From Streptomyces sp. Tue6028 (GTDB taxonomy: Bacteria > Actinomycetota > Actinomycetes > Streptomycetales > Streptomycetaceae), in assembly GCF_002300165.1 (NCBI RefSeq), contig NZ_MLCE01000017.1:61594-125593 (forward strand): a DNA stretch of 64,000 nt. The letters are read 5' to 3'. Made by a program: the position numbers and the translations under genes. The notes below the pieces were generated by a model. That model did not search any database. It was not told the DNA's origin and saw nothing but the letters and a program-made list of their open reading frames with translations. Of this stretch, positions 27,211-35,399 are shown one piece after another. Each line of letters starts with the position of its first letter. Position 1 is the first letter of the stretch.

Positions 27211-27753
27211 TCAGTCCTGGTCCCCGTCCGGCAGGACCACACAGGCTCCCTTGCTCCACCACTCCGGGAGCATCGCGATCGCCTCGTCCCCGAGGGGGTT
27301 CACACCCGGCCCGGCGGCCAGCGAGTGCGCCACCAGCACGTGGAGGCACTTCACCCGGTCCGGCATGCCGCCCGCGCTGGGGAAGCCCTCCAGCACCTCG
27401 ATGGAGTCGCGGCGCGCGATGTAGTCCTCGTGCGCGGCACGGTACGCGGCGGCCAGCTCCGGGTCGGTCGCCAGCCGTTCGGTCATCTCCTTCATGACGC
27501 CGTTGGCCTCCAGCGTCCCGATGGCGGACGCGGCCCGCGGGCACGTCAGGTAGTACGTCGTGGGGAACGGTGTTCCGTCGGGAAGACGCGGCGCCGTCTC
27601 GACGACGTCCGGCTGCCCGCACGGGCACCGGTGCGCGATCGCGCGCAGTCCGCGCGGCGGCCGGCCGAGCTGCTGCTTGAAGGCCTCGACGTCCGCGTCG
27701 GTCGGTTCGGTGCGCGGGGTGGGCGGCGGTGGCGTTTCCATGCCGTGTGTCAC
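27211..27753 (-). CDS. DUF501 family protein
   Basis: A 180-residue cytoplasmic protein. The DUF501 pattern is seen in QLGRPPRGLRAIAHRCPCGQ, PFPTTYYLTCPRA, GGMPDRVKCLHVLVAHSLA and NPLGDEAI. Conserved Cys residues (CPCG and TCPR) suggest metal binding, and the VKCLH..VAH motif is the strongest family mark. Function unknown; linkage to divIC and ppx is conserved across actinobacteria. Start may be GTG 27753 or ATG 27741; neither has a strong ribosome binding site, and it begins 17 bases after the divIC stop. Confidence 0.87.
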   Translation of the reverse strand: MTHGMETPPPPTPRTEPTDADVEAFKQQLGRPPRGLRAIAHRCPCGQPDVVETAPRLPDGTPFPTTYYLTCPRAASAIGTLEANGVMKEMTERLATDPELAAAYRAAHEDYIARRDSIEVLEGFPSAGGMPDRVKCLHVLVAHSLAAGPGVNPLGDEAIAMLPEWWSKGACVVLPDGDQD

Positions 27754-27770
27754 ATGTCTTTCTGGTCAGT

Positions 27771-28247
27771 TCACTTGTCGGCGGCGTCGGACTGGTCCAC
27801 GCCGTCCCAGACGTTGGCGTACCAGGGGCGCGGTGCCGCCCGCCGGTCGGCGCGGGACTGCTTCGCCGCGTCCGGGTCGACGACGATGTAGCCGGTCTCG
27901 CCGGGCATCACGTAGTGCAGCCGGTCCCGGATCTGCTGTTCGGCGTACGCGTCGTCCTGCCAGCGCGCCTTGAGATCGCGCAGCTGCTCGACCCGCCGGC
28001 GGGCCTGCTCCCGCTGGCGCTCCACGTCGGCGATCTCGGCGCGCTGGGAGACGTACTGCCTTATCGGGTACGCGAGCGCGACGATCAGGGAGCACAGGAC
28101 GAGGGCGAGCAGCGCGGCCCGGCCGGTCAGCCGGGAACGACGGGCCTGCCGCTTCGTCTGCGAGCGGTACACCCGGGCCGCCGTCTGCTCACCGAGCAGC
28201 CGCAGCCTGGTCGCGGTGGAGAACCGGTCCCGGTCCTTCACGGCCAT
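27771..28247 (-). CDS. divIC: Septum formation initiator, DivIC/FtsB family
   Basis: A 158-residue bitopic membrane protein of the divisome. A basic cytoplasmic N-terminus (RSQTKRQARRSRL) precedes the single membrane helix AALLALVLCSLIVALAYPI (about 44-62), then a coiled-coil (QRAEIADVERQREQARRRVE) and the extracellular domain with YAEQQIRDRLHYVMPGETGY. It forms a complex with FtsL and FtsQ and links septal wall synthesis to FtsZ; in Streptomyces it acts chiefly in sporulation septa. Confidence 0.9.
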   Translation of the reverse strand: MAVKDRDRFSTATRLRLLGEQTAARVYRSQTKRQARRSRLTGRAALLALVLCSLIVALAYPIRQYVSQRAEIADVERQREQARRRVEQLRDLKARWQDDAYAEQQIRDRLHYVMPGETGYIVVDPDAAKQSRADRRAAPRPWYANVWDGVDQSDAADK

Positions 28248-28290
28248 GTATCCCGCCTCCCCGGTGCTTGCGCGTCCGCCGGCCCGTCAC

Positions 28291-28341
28291 GTGCGTACGT
28301 CCCCGCACACGGTACGGGACCGAGTACGGGGACGTACGTAC
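28291..28341 (-). terminator. Terminator of eno
   Basis: A 12-bp perfect stem CGTACGTCCCCG / CGGGGACGTACG (28294-28305 with 28327-28338), extendable to 15 bp with one G-U pair, lies between eno and divIC. The long loop can fold further. Confidence 0.75.
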
Positions 28342-28364
28342 GACGCTTCCTAAGCCAGTGCGAC

Positions 28365-29645
28365 TCAGCCCTTGAAGCGGGGGAAGGCGCTGCGGCCGGC
28401 GTACACCGCGGCGTCGTCGAGGATCTCCTCGATGCGCAGCAGCTGGTTGTACTTGGCGACGCGGTCCGAGCGGGCCGGGGCGCCGGTCTTGATCTGACCG
28501 CAGTTCACGGCGACCGCGAGGTCGGCGATCGTGACGTCCTCGGTCTCGCCGGAGCGGTGGGACATCATGCACTTGAAGCCGTTGCGCTGGGCCATCTCGA
28601 CGGCGTCCAGGGTCTCGGTCAGCGAGCCGATCTGGTTGACCTTGACGAGCAGGGCGTTGGCGGAGCCCTCCTCGATGCCGCGGGCCAGGCGCTCCGGGTT
28701 GGTGACGAAGAGGTCGTCGCCGACGATCTGGACCTTGTCGCCCAGCTTCTCGGTGATGACGTTCCAGCCGGCCCAGTCGTCCTCGTACAGCGGGTCCTCG
28801 ATGGAGACCAGCGGGTACGCGGAGACGAGCTCCTCGTAGTACTCGGTCATCTCGGCGGCCGAGCGGGACTTGCCCTCGAACTCGTACTTGCCGTCCTTGT
28901 AGAACTCGGACGCGGCGACGTCGAGCGCGAGCGCGATCTGCTCACCCGGGATGTAACCAGCCTGCTTGATGGCCTCGAGGATGAGGTCGAGCGCGGCGCG
29001 GTTCGACTCCAGGTTCGGGGCGAAGCCGCCCTCGTCGCCGAGGCCGGTGGACAGGCCCTTGGTCTTCAGCACCTTCTTGAGGGTGTGGTAGACCTCGGCA
29101 CCCCAGCGCAGGGCCTCGGAGAAGGACTCCGCGCCGATCGGGGCGATCATGAACTCCTGGATGTCCACGTTGGAGTCGGCGTGCGAGCCGCCGTTCAGGA
29201 TGTTCATCATCGGAACGGGCAGCAGGTGCGCGTTCGGGCCGCCCAGGTAGCGGAAGAGGGGGAGGTCGGACGCCTCGGAGGCGGCGTGCGCGACGGCGAG
29301 CGAGACGCCGAGGATGGCGTTGGCGCCGAGCGAGCCCTTGTTGTCGGTGGCGTCCAGGTCGAACATCGCCTGGTCGATCAGGCGCTGCTCGGTGGCGTCG
29401 TAGCCGACGAGCTCCGGGCCGATCTGCTCGATGACGGCGAGGACGGCCTTCTCGACACCCTTGCCCTGGTAGCGGTTGGGGTCACCGTCGCGGAGCTCGA
29501 TGGCCTCGAAGGCACCGGTGGAGGCGCCGGACGGGACGGCGGCACGACCGGTGCTGCCGTCGTCGAGGCCGACCTCGACCTCGACCGTGGGGTTGCCTCG
29601 GGAGTCCAGGATTTCCCGGGCTACGACGACGTCGATGGACGGCAC
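28365..29645 (-). CDS. eno: Enolase
   Basis: A 426-residue glycolytic enzyme dehydrating 2-phosphoglycerate to phosphoenolpyruvate, Mg-dependent and cytoplasmic. Signature segments include REILDSRGNPTVEVEV, VPSGASTGAFEA, NGGSHADSNVDIQEFM, LVSIEDPLYEDDW, KVNQIGSLTET and the loop MMSHRSGETED. GTG 29645 is chosen (MPSIDVVVAREI): GAAGGAG sits six bases before it but overlaps the alternative ATG at 29651. The protein ends in RSAFPRFKG as in other Streptomyces enolases. Confidence 0.96.
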   Translation of the reverse strand: MPSIDVVVAREILDSRGNPTVEVEVGLDDGSTGRAAVPSGASTGAFEAIELRDGDPNRYQGKGVEKAVLAVIEQIGPELVGYDATEQRLIDQAMFDLDATDNKGSLGANAILGVSLAVAHAASEASDLPLFRYLGGPNAHLLPVPMMNILNGGSHADSNVDIQEFMIAPIGAESFSEALRWGAEVYHTLKKVLKTKGLSTGLGDEGGFAPNLESNRAALDLILEAIKQAGYIPGEQIALALDVAASEFYKDGKYEFEGKSRSAAEMTEYYEELVSAYPLVSIEDPLYEDDWAGWNVITEKLGDKVQIVGDDLFVTNPERLARGIEEGSANALLVKVNQIGSLTETLDAVEMAQRNGFKCMMSHRSGETEDVTIADLAVAVNCGQIKTGAPARSDRVAKYNQLLRIEEILDDAAVYAGRSAFPRFKG

Positions 29646-29849
29646 GAGCATCTCCTTCTGGGATGTGACGCGGGTACGCCGGACACCGGGCCCGGCACGG
29701 CGCGGAGCCTGGGACGGCTTCGCGACATGAGCCTAACCGCCTCGGGGGGATCGGCCAGCCTGACGACCACCCCTTGAGCAGAACCGAGCGTAAATTGTTT
29801 CCGAACGGAACAAAAACCTGCCCCGTACATGAATACCGCCCCGCACGAA
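29646..29849 (-). promoter_or_regulatory. Upstream region of eno with a short inverted repeat
   Basis: A TTAGGCT hexamer on the minus strand (29731-29737) could be a -10. Further up, TTCCG-AA-CGGAA (29799-29810) is an inverted repeat in an AT-rich patch and a candidate operator. No open frame here is convincing. Confidence 0.35.
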
Positions 29850-29894
29850 AAGCCCCGCCCCGACGCGTGCGGGGGAACACGTGCCGGGGCGGGG
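29850..29894 (-). terminator. rpfA terminator with U-tract
   Basis: CCCCGCCCCG (29853-29862) pairs perfectly with CGGGGCGGGG (29885-29894). On the minus strand the hairpin is followed by GGGGCTTTTCG, giving a short U-tract. This implies a 3' untranslated region of about 250 bases for rpfA. Confidence 0.65.
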
Positions 29895-30146
29895 AGCCCG
29901 TGGGGACGGGGAGACCCTCACGAGGCCTCCGGTGCGGAGACCTCTTCTATGGGAGAGCCATGGACCGGCTGAGGCCTTTCGAGGACCGGTGCCGGACCGC
30001 GGCCGGCGGTGTGGGGCCGGGCCGGACGGCGTGGACGCCGGTCCGGACCGCACACGGCCGGTGGGGGCGCGGACGCAGGTGGGGGCTGCGGACGCGGACG
30101 GACGCACGGAGGCCGGTGGGGGGCGCGGCCGCCGCGCGAGGGCCGG
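29895..30146. other. GC-rich 3' region of rpfA; no gene seen
   Basis: Probable 3' untranslated region between the rpfA stop and its terminator. Overlapping frames on the plus strand are G-, R- and A-rich and have no ribosome binding site. Confidence 0.45.
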
Positions 30147-30821
30147 TCAGCCGAGGTGCAGCTGCTGGCCCGGGAAGATGAAGTCGGCGTCGTCGACGAT
30201 GCCCTTGTTCAGCTTGAACAGCTGCTGCCAGCCACCCTTGACGTGCTTCTTCTCGGCGATGGAGCTGAGAGTGTCGCCCTTGACGACCTTGTACTCGCCG
30301 TCACCCTTCTTGACCTTCTTGCCGGTCGGGGTGGTGACGGTCTTCTCGGCGGCCGGGCGCTCGGCGGAACGCGAGGCGGGCTGCTCCGTCGTACGGGTGG
30401 TGGTGCTCGGGGCGCTCGACGCGGAGTCGGCGGTGCCGCCGTTGTACGTGGCGCTCGACAGGCCCGTGCCGCAGGTCGGCCAGGCACCCTTGCCCTGCGC
30501 GGCGAGGACCTTCTCGCCGACGGCTATCTGCTGGGCCTTGGAGGCCTTGTCGGCGGTGGAGGCGTAGGCGGTGCCGCCGTACGCGGCCCAGGTGGAGGCC
30601 GCGAACTGCAGGCCGCCGTAGTAGCCGTTGCCGGTGTTGATGGCCCAATTGCCGCCGGCCTCGCACTGGGCGACGGCGTCCCACTCGGACGCGGTGGCGG
30701 CGGAGGCGTTGCCGGCGGCCATCAGCGGAGCGGCGATGGCGACACCGGTGACACCGGCGAGGGCGGCGACACGTGCGGCCTTGGACGGACGACGGTGCTT
30801 GCCCTTGTCGGAAAACAGCAT
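30147..30821 (-). CDS. rpfA: Resuscitation-promoting factor RpfA (muralytic transglycosylase, LysM)
   Basis: A 224-residue secreted cell-wall hydrolase. A signal peptide (about 1-42, ending in GNASAAT) precedes the Rpf transglycosylase domain (about 43-118) with catalytic Glu in AQCEAGGNW and NTGNGYYGGLQFAASTW. A Ser/Thr/Ala-rich linker and a C-terminal LysM domain (GEYKVVKGDTLSSIAEKKHV, about 172-222) bind peptidoglycan. ATG 30821 has GAGGGGA upstream; an in-frame GTG at 30836 lies in the riboswitch expression platform and is rejected. Rpf enzymes aid spore germination and growth resumption. Confidence 0.95.
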   Translation of the reverse strand: MLFSDKGKHRRPSKAARVAALAGVTGVAIAAPLMAAGNASAATASEWDAVAQCEAGGNWAINTGNGYYGGLQFAASTWAAYGGTAYASTADKASKAQQIAVGEKVLAAQGKGAWPTCGTGLSSATYNGGTADSASSAPSTTTRTTEQPASRSAERPAAEKTVTTPTGKKVKKGDGEYKVVKGDTLSSIAEKKHVKGGWQQLFKLNKGIVDDADFIFPGQQLHLG

Positions 30822-30836
30822 GGAGGATCCCCTCAC

Positions 30837-30990
30837 CGACGCCTGCGAGGTGAGCTGTCGGGTTCGGGCGGGTGAGTGCCCGGCCGTGCGCTCCAGCGCT
30901 CGGCTCCACCCCTAGCCGCTCCCGGTCCAACAACCGTTCGCGGCACTTACCTTGGGTCCCCCGCTCCTGCCCACGGCGCTTGACGCGTCG
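30837..30990 (-). promoter_or_regulatory. c-di-AMP (ydaO) riboswitch in the rpfA leader
   Basis: On the minus strand the RNA shows ydaO hallmarks in order: GAGCGGGGGACCCA (30967-30954), GGGGUGGAGCC, then CCGAACCCGACAGCUCACCU. P1 is closed by CGACGC (30990-30985) with GCGUCG (30842-30837). c-di-AMP binding to ydaO switches generally shuts off expression; ydaO riboswitches upstream of rpfA are known in Streptomyces. The 3' P1 strand runs into the ribosome binding site of rpfA, so control may be on termination or on translation initiation. Confidence 0.93.
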
Positions 30991-31061
30991 ACTGTTCCCG
31001 TACGGCCGTCGGCAGGATTCGGCGTTGCGACCGTCGGGGCCCGCTGTGGCGAGCGATCACG

Positions 31062-31091
31062 ACCGTAGGCATGCGATCGACGGAATTCCAA
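31062..31091 (-). promoter_or_regulatory. Candidate rpfA promoter
   Basis: TTGGAA (31091-31086) and TACGGT (31067-31062) on the minus strand are separated by 18 bases. The leader would be about 235 bases, enough to include the riboswitch. Confidence 0.45.
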
Positions 31092-31171
31092 AGACGATCA
31101 GGGCCTCTGAGACTCATCTCTCACTCGCACCAAACCGGACATTCCACGGCGAACCGTGACGCGAACTCCCG

Positions 31172-32146
31172 CTACTTTTCGCCCGATTCAGCATCAACTG
31201 CAAGGCTCTGACCGGGAAGGATGAGGTCGGGGTCGGCACCGACCGTCTTCTTGTTCGCGTCGTACAGCCCGGACCATCCGCCCGGCAGGTCGAGGGCGTC
31301 GGCGATCGTCGAGAGGCTGTCGCCGTCGCGCACGGTGTAGGAGCCGTCGGCGGATTCACGCGAGGGGCCCGAGCCGCGGGAGGCGTGCCGCCCCGGAGCG
31401 CCGTCCTTGCGGGTGTCGCCCGCGCCCTCCGTCGCGTCCTCGTCGGCGCTGTCGCCGCGGTGGCGGCCGGCTCCGGCCGTGCCGCCCTCGGACGCCTCCG
31501 AAGACTCGTCGCTCCGGCCCGACTTGTCCGATTCATCGCTCTTCGGCGTCGCCCGGTCCGAGCGGTCCGAGTCCTGGGAGTCCTCGTCGGGCGAGGTGTC
31601 GGACTTGGTGGAGTTCCCGCCTTCGCGCGAAGTGTCGGTCAGGGAGGATGAACCGGACGAGAACGAGGAGTCGGAAGAATCAGATGAAGAGGATGAACCG
31701 GACGCGTCCGAAGAATCACCCTCGTTCGAGGAGTCGTCGCCCAGGCCCGTGTCGACCTCGACGTCACCGGAGTTCTTGCTGAGCCCGGAGAGCGGCCCGC
31801 ACGTCGGCCAGGCGGTGAGCCCCTCACCGTCGAGGACCTTCTCGGCGATGGCTATCTGCTGCGAACGGCTGGCCTGGTCGGCGCTCGGGGCGTAGGCGAG
31901 ACCGCCGTACCTCTCCCAGTTGTCCTGGGTCAACTGGAGGCCGCCGTAGTACCCGTTGCCGTTGTCGGCGCTCCAGGCGCCGCCGCTCTCACACTCCGCG
32001 ACCCGGTCCCACGTGGTGCCGTCGGCGGCGCTCGCACTGGTGGCGCCGAGCAACGGGATCGCGATGGCCGATCCGGTCACTCCTGCGGCGACGATGAGGG
32101 CCGGGGCCTGACGGGGGCGACGGTGACGGCCGTTCCCGGAGAGCAT
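31172..32146 (-). CDS. rpfC: Second Rpf-type muralytic enzyme with Ser/Asp-rich linker and LysM
   Basis: A 324-residue secreted protein. The signal peptide (about 1-40, ending ATSASAAD) precedes the Rpf domain (41-118; AECESGGAW, NGNGYYGGLQLTQDNW). A roughly 140-residue linker extremely rich in Ser, Asp, Glu and Gly separates it from a C-terminal LysM (YTVRDGDSLSTIADALDL, GWSGLYDANK). The acidic linker could span the wall or bind cations. Start ATG 32146 with GAAAGG upstream; an upstream extension is non-coding. In S. coelicolor the gene next to rpfA is called rpfC; the symbol here rests on that position. No riboswitch is seen in its leader. Confidence 0.9.
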   Translation of the reverse strand: MLSGNGRHRRPRQAPALIVAAGVTGSAIAIPLLGATSASAADGTTWDRVAECESGGAWSADNGNGYYGGLQLTQDNWERYGGLAYAPSADQASRSQQIAIAEKVLDGEGLTAWPTCGPLSGLSKNSGDVEVDTGLGDDSSNEGDSSDASGSSSSSDSSDSSFSSGSSSLTDTSREGGNSTKSDTSPDEDSQDSDRSDRATPKSDESDKSGRSDESSEASEGGTAGAGRHRGDSADEDATEGAGDTRKDGAPGRHASRGSGPSRESADGSYTVRDGDSLSTIADALDLPGGWSGLYDANKKTVGADPDLILPGQSLAVDAESGEK

Positions 32147-32235
32147 GCGGAAGCCTTTCGCGTGACAGCAGGTGACTACAGCGGCTACAGCGACAGATGG
32201 GCCGCGTTGCTGGGTGAACGTATCCGTACTCGAAC

Positions 32236-32285
32236 GCTTGTCACAAGTCGATGCAGCGCAGATCACGTGAAGATCACAGATGTGA
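32236..32285 (-). promoter_or_regulatory. rpfC promoter with adjacent palindromes
   Basis: On the minus strand TTGTGA, 17 bases and ATACGT form a fair promoter (roughly 32253-32225). Just upstream lie two adjacent palindromes, TCACGTGA (32263-32270) and TCACAGATGTGA (32274-32285). They resemble half-sites of Crp-type or other dimeric regulators. Confidence 0.45.
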
Positions 32286-32330
32286 CGGTCCGTCATCCAC
32301 CGGCCGCCGGGACGCCGTTCCGCGGCATGC

Positions 32331-33602
32331 CTACCTGATCGGCGTGAACTCCACCGGAAGCGTGCGCAATCCACGCATAATGAGGCCGCCGCGCCAGCGC
32401 AAATCGGCCGGATCCCCCGCGAGTTGCAGATCGGGCAGGCGGGTGAGGAGCGTGGCGAGCGCGGTCTGCCCCTCCAGACGGGCGAGCGGCGCGCCGAGAC
32501 AGTAGTGAAGGCCGTGGCCGTACCCGAGGTGCTGGTTGTCACGCCGGGACAGGTCGAGCGTGTCCGGCTGTTCGAACCGTGCGGGGTCACGGTCCGCAGC
32601 CGCCAGGACGACGAGGACGGGGTCGCCGGGCGCGATGTCCTGCCCGCCGATCCGCACGGGCTCCGTGGCGAACCGCCAGGTGGCGAGTTCGACCGGCCCG
32701 TCGTAGCGCAGGAGTTCCTCGACCCCGGTCTCGAGCAGTCCCCTCTCCCCCGCGGCGAGGGAGGCCTGGAGGCGGGCCCGCTGCCCGGGGTGGGTGAGGA
32801 GGGCGTAGGTGCCGTTGCCGATGAGGTTGACCGTAGTCTCGAATCCCGCGAAGAGCAGGATGAACGCCATCGCGGCGGCCTCGTTCTCGGTGAGGTGCTC
32901 GCCGTGGTCGGAGGCGCGGATGAGTCCGGAGATGAGGTCCTCGCCGGGTGCGGGATGGTCGGGCAGCGCCTCCCGCTTGCGATGGATGAGGTCGGCCAGA
33001 TAGCCGCGCATCTTCTTGACGGACCGCGCCACCCCGCCCCTCGGCCCCCCGCCGTGCCGGATCATCATGCCCGCCCAGTCCCGGAAGTCGTCCTGGTCCT
33101 CGCGGGGGACGCCGAGCAGGTCGCAGATGGCGTAGATGGGCAGCGGGAACGCGAAGTCGTGGATGAGGTCCGCGGAGCCCTCGGCCGCGAACCGGTCGAT
33201 CAGCCGGTCGGTCAGTTCCTGCACGCGCGGCGTGAACTCGGCCACCCTGCGCGGGGTGAACGCCTTGCTGACCAGCCGCCGCAGCCGGGTGTGGTCCGGC
33301 GGGTCGATGTTCAGCAGATGGGTCATCAGCTCGGCCTTGCGCTCGCCGGGGATGCCCGTCTTCCCCTTGGCGTGGGCGGGTTCGTCGTGATGGGCGGGGT
33401 TCTTGGACAGCCGCTGGTCGGCGAGCGCCTGCCGGGCGTCCGCGTACCGGGTGACGAGCCAGGCCTCCACGCCGCTGGGCAGCCGGGTCCGGTGCACCGG
33501 GGCGTGCTCCCGGAGCCAGGCGTACGCCGGATAGGGGTCGGTCGCGAACTCCCAGGTGAAGAGTTCGGGGGCGGGGCTGGCGGAGGCGTGGGGCTCGGTC
33601 AC
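32331..33602 (-). CDS. Cytochrome P450 (CYP107-like)
   Basis: A 423-residue soluble haem monooxygenase. The haem-binding loop is LGYGHGLHYCLGAPLAR with the Cys thiolate ligand; the I-helix oxygen-binding motif is FAGFETT; the K-helix ExxR is in EELLRYDGP. The overall pattern suits CYP107-like bacterial P450s. GTG 33602 (MTEPHAS) gives the usual N-terminus; GGGGAG lies almost adjacent, so initiation may be weak or leaderless. No ferredoxin gene is beside it. Substrate unknown. The frame upstream stays open through the minisatellite but is not coding. Confidence 0.92.
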   Translation of the reverse strand: MTEPHASASPAPELFTWEFATDPYPAYAWLREHAPVHRTRLPSGVEAWLVTRYADARQALADQRLSKNPAHHDEPAHAKGKTGIPGERKAELMTHLLNIDPPDHTRLRRLVSKAFTPRRVAEFTPRVQELTDRLIDRFAAEGSADLIHDFAFPLPIYAICDLLGVPREDQDDFRDWAGMMIRHGGGPRGGVARSVKKMRGYLADLIHRKREALPDHPAPGEDLISGLIRASDHGEHLTENEAAAMAFILLFAGFETTVNLIGNGTYALLTHPGQRARLQASLAAGERGLLETGVEELLRYDGPVELATWRFATEPVRIGGQDIAPGDPVLVVLAAADRDPARFEQPDTLDLSRRDNQHLGYGHGLHYCLGAPLARLEGQTALATLLTRLPDLQLAGDPADLRWRGGLIMRGLRTLPVEFTPIR

Positions 33603-33764
33603 TCCCCGACGGTATCCGCAGCGCCCGGAGGTGCCGGGACCGACCGGCGGCGGGGGCGGCCGTCGTGGCACGCACCGGCCGCGCGCACGCTCCCGCGACA
33701 GCGGACGGCTCGCGTCCCGCGCACGGTCCGGGTCCTCCGCCGCCGCGGCACGGCCGGGGCCGGC

Positions 33765-34115
33765 CGGCCGGGGCCCCACCTGCACCGGGCCAGGAGGCCG
33801 CGCGTACCCGACGGGGAACCATTCCCACCGGGCCGGCAGCAAGGCCGGGGGCGGCCCTCCGGGGCCCCGCCTGCACCGGACTCGGGCGCCGCGCGCACCC
33901 GACGGGGAACCATTCCCACCGAGCCGACCGCAAGGCCGGGGGCGGCCGGCCGGGGCCCGCGTGCGCCTCGCGCGGGCGCCGCGCGCACCCGACGGGGAAC
34001 CATTCCCACCGAGCCGACCGCAAGGCCGGGGCCGACCGGCCGGGGCCCGCGTGCGCCTCGCTCGGGCGCCGCGCGTACCCGACAGGGAGCCGTTCCCACC
34101 GGGCCGGCGGGGTGC
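33765..34115. repeat. Minisatellite A: four copies of a 90-bp unit
   Basis: ACCCGACGGGGAACCATTCC starts at 33806, 33897 and 33987, with a diverged fourth copy at 34077, giving periods of 91, 90 and 90. Each unit includes the inverted repeat GGGAA-CCA-TTCCC, followed by GAGCCGACCGCAAGGCCGGG-type sequence. It fills the divergent region between the P450 and flavohemoglobin genes. Confidence 0.9.
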
Positions 34116-34156
34116 CGCGTTCCCTTCATCCGGACTGTCCGTAAATCGCCTGCTGT

Positions 34157-34194
34157 TTGACCACGCGGCTCGACGAGTCCATACATTCGCGCGG
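34157..34194 (+). promoter_or_regulatory. Promoter for leaderless flavohemoglobin mRNA
   Basis: TTGACC (34157-34162) and TACATT (34182-34187; CATACA two bases earlier is also possible) precede the GTG at 34194 by seven bases. Transcription would start at or next to the start codon, and there is no Shine-Dalgarno sequence. Confidence 0.6.
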
Positions 34195-35399
34195 TGGACC
34201 CCGAGATACTCCGATCCAGCTTCGCGGTCGTCGAGAGGCGCGCCGAGTTCGCGGTCAAGTACTTCTACTCCCATCTGTTCCGCCATCGTCCGGACCTTCG
34301 CGCGCTGTTCCCGCTGGACCTCCCGCGGGACATGGAGCGGCAGCGGGACCGGCTGTTCGCGGCGCTCACCCATGTGACGGAGCGGCTGGAGGACCCGGGA
34401 CTGCCCGACTATCTGCGGGAACTCGGCCGTGACCACCGCAAGTACCTCGCCGAGCCCGAGCATTACGCGGCCGTCGGAGCGAGCCTGGTCGCCGCGTTCG
34501 CCGCCGTCGCGGGCTCGGCATGGAACGCGGAGGTCGAGAAGGCCTGGTGCGAGGCGTACGAGGCGATCTCGGACCTGATGCTCCAGGGCGCGTGGGAGGC
34601 GCAGCACCGCGGTGAACCGCCCTGGTGGGACGCCGAGGTGACCGCGAGGACGCGGCACGGCGACGACCTCGTCGTCCTCACCCTGCGGCCGCGACGGCCA
34701 CTGCCCTACTCCCCCGGCCAGTACGTCGGCGTCAACGTCCCTCATCTGCCGGGCGTCTGGCGGCCCTACTCGCTGGCCAACGCGCCCCGCCCCGACCACA
34801 CGGTGGATCTGCACGTCAGCCGGGTCGAGGACGGGGTGCTGTCCACCGCCCTCGTCCGGCAGACCCGGGAGGGCGACGTCCTGCGGCTGAGCGCGCCCGG
34901 CGGCGAGCTGACCCTACGCAGCTCCGTGGAGCGGCCCGTCACCCTCATCGCGGCCGGCACGGGCTGGGCTCCCGTGAAGGCGCTGCTGGAGCAGCTCGAC
35001 GCGTCGCACGAGGCCCGGCTGTTCCTGGTCGCCCGCGACATCGAGCACCTGTACGGCCGTGAAGCCGTGGAGCGGTTACGGCACCGGCTGCCCCGGCTCG
35101 CCGTCACCTTCATCACGCCCGCGCCCGGCCGCCCGCGGACACAGGCGACCGAACGCCTCCTGACCGCGCTGGGCAACCGGGCCGGCTGGGCCCGGCACGA
35201 CGTCTATCTGGCCGGTCCTCCCGAGCTCGTCGAGGAGGTCTGCGAGACCCTTCCCGCCCTCGGCACGCCACTGGAGCGGATCTTCCACGACGTACCGGGG
35301 CCGGCCGGGCAGCCCCGGCCCCTGGGCGCCGCGGAGTGGCTGCTCGGCCGCCCACGGCCGAGCTGGCACAACCCGTCGGGCCGCACGGCCCGGACGTGA
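34194..35399 (+). CDS. Flavohemoglobin (nitric oxide dioxygenase-like) with an in-frame TTA codon
   Basis: A 401-residue globin-flavin reductase fusion. Globin domain (1-140): YFYSHLF with B10 Tyr, a Gln in ERQRDRLFAAL at E7, and proximal His in DHRKYLAEPEHYAAVG. FAD domain (about 150-255): QYVGVNV and RPYSLANAP. NAD domain (about 256-390): AAGTGWAPVKALLEQL. Such proteins convert NO to nitrate using NAD(P)H and O2. Codon 295 (35076-35078) is TTA, the only in-frame TTA I found in the window, making translation dependent on bldA. The promoter is placed for leaderless mRNA. Minisatellites flank the gene on both sides. Confidence 0.9.
   Translation: MDPEILRSSFAVVERRAEFAVKYFYSHLFRHRPDLRALFPLDLPRDMERQRDRLFAALTHVTERLEDPGLPDYLRELGRDHRKYLAEPEHYAAVGASLVAAFAAVAGSAWNAEVEKAWCEAYEAISDLMLQGAWEAQHRGEPPWWDAEVTARTRHGDDLVVLTLRPRRPLPYSPGQYVGVNVPHLPGVWRPYSLANAPRPDHTVDLHVSRVEDGVLSTALVRQTREGDVLRLSAPGGELTLRSSVERPVTLIAAGTGWAPVKALLEQLDASHEARLFLVARDIEHLYGREAVERLRHRLPRLAVTFITPAPGRPRTQATERLLTALGNRAGWARHDVYLAGPPELVEEVCETLPALGTPLERIFHDVPGPAGQPRPLGAAEWLLGRPRPSWHNPSGRTART

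Noticed and set aside
30822..30836. Upstream GTG start of RpfA at 30836
   Set aside because: It lies in the riboswitch region and adds five residues before the signal peptide; ATG 30821 has a proper ribosome binding site.
33603..34814. N-terminal extension of the P450 through minisatellite A
   Set aside because: The sequence is repetitive, has no homology to P450s, and GTG 33602 gives the conventional start.
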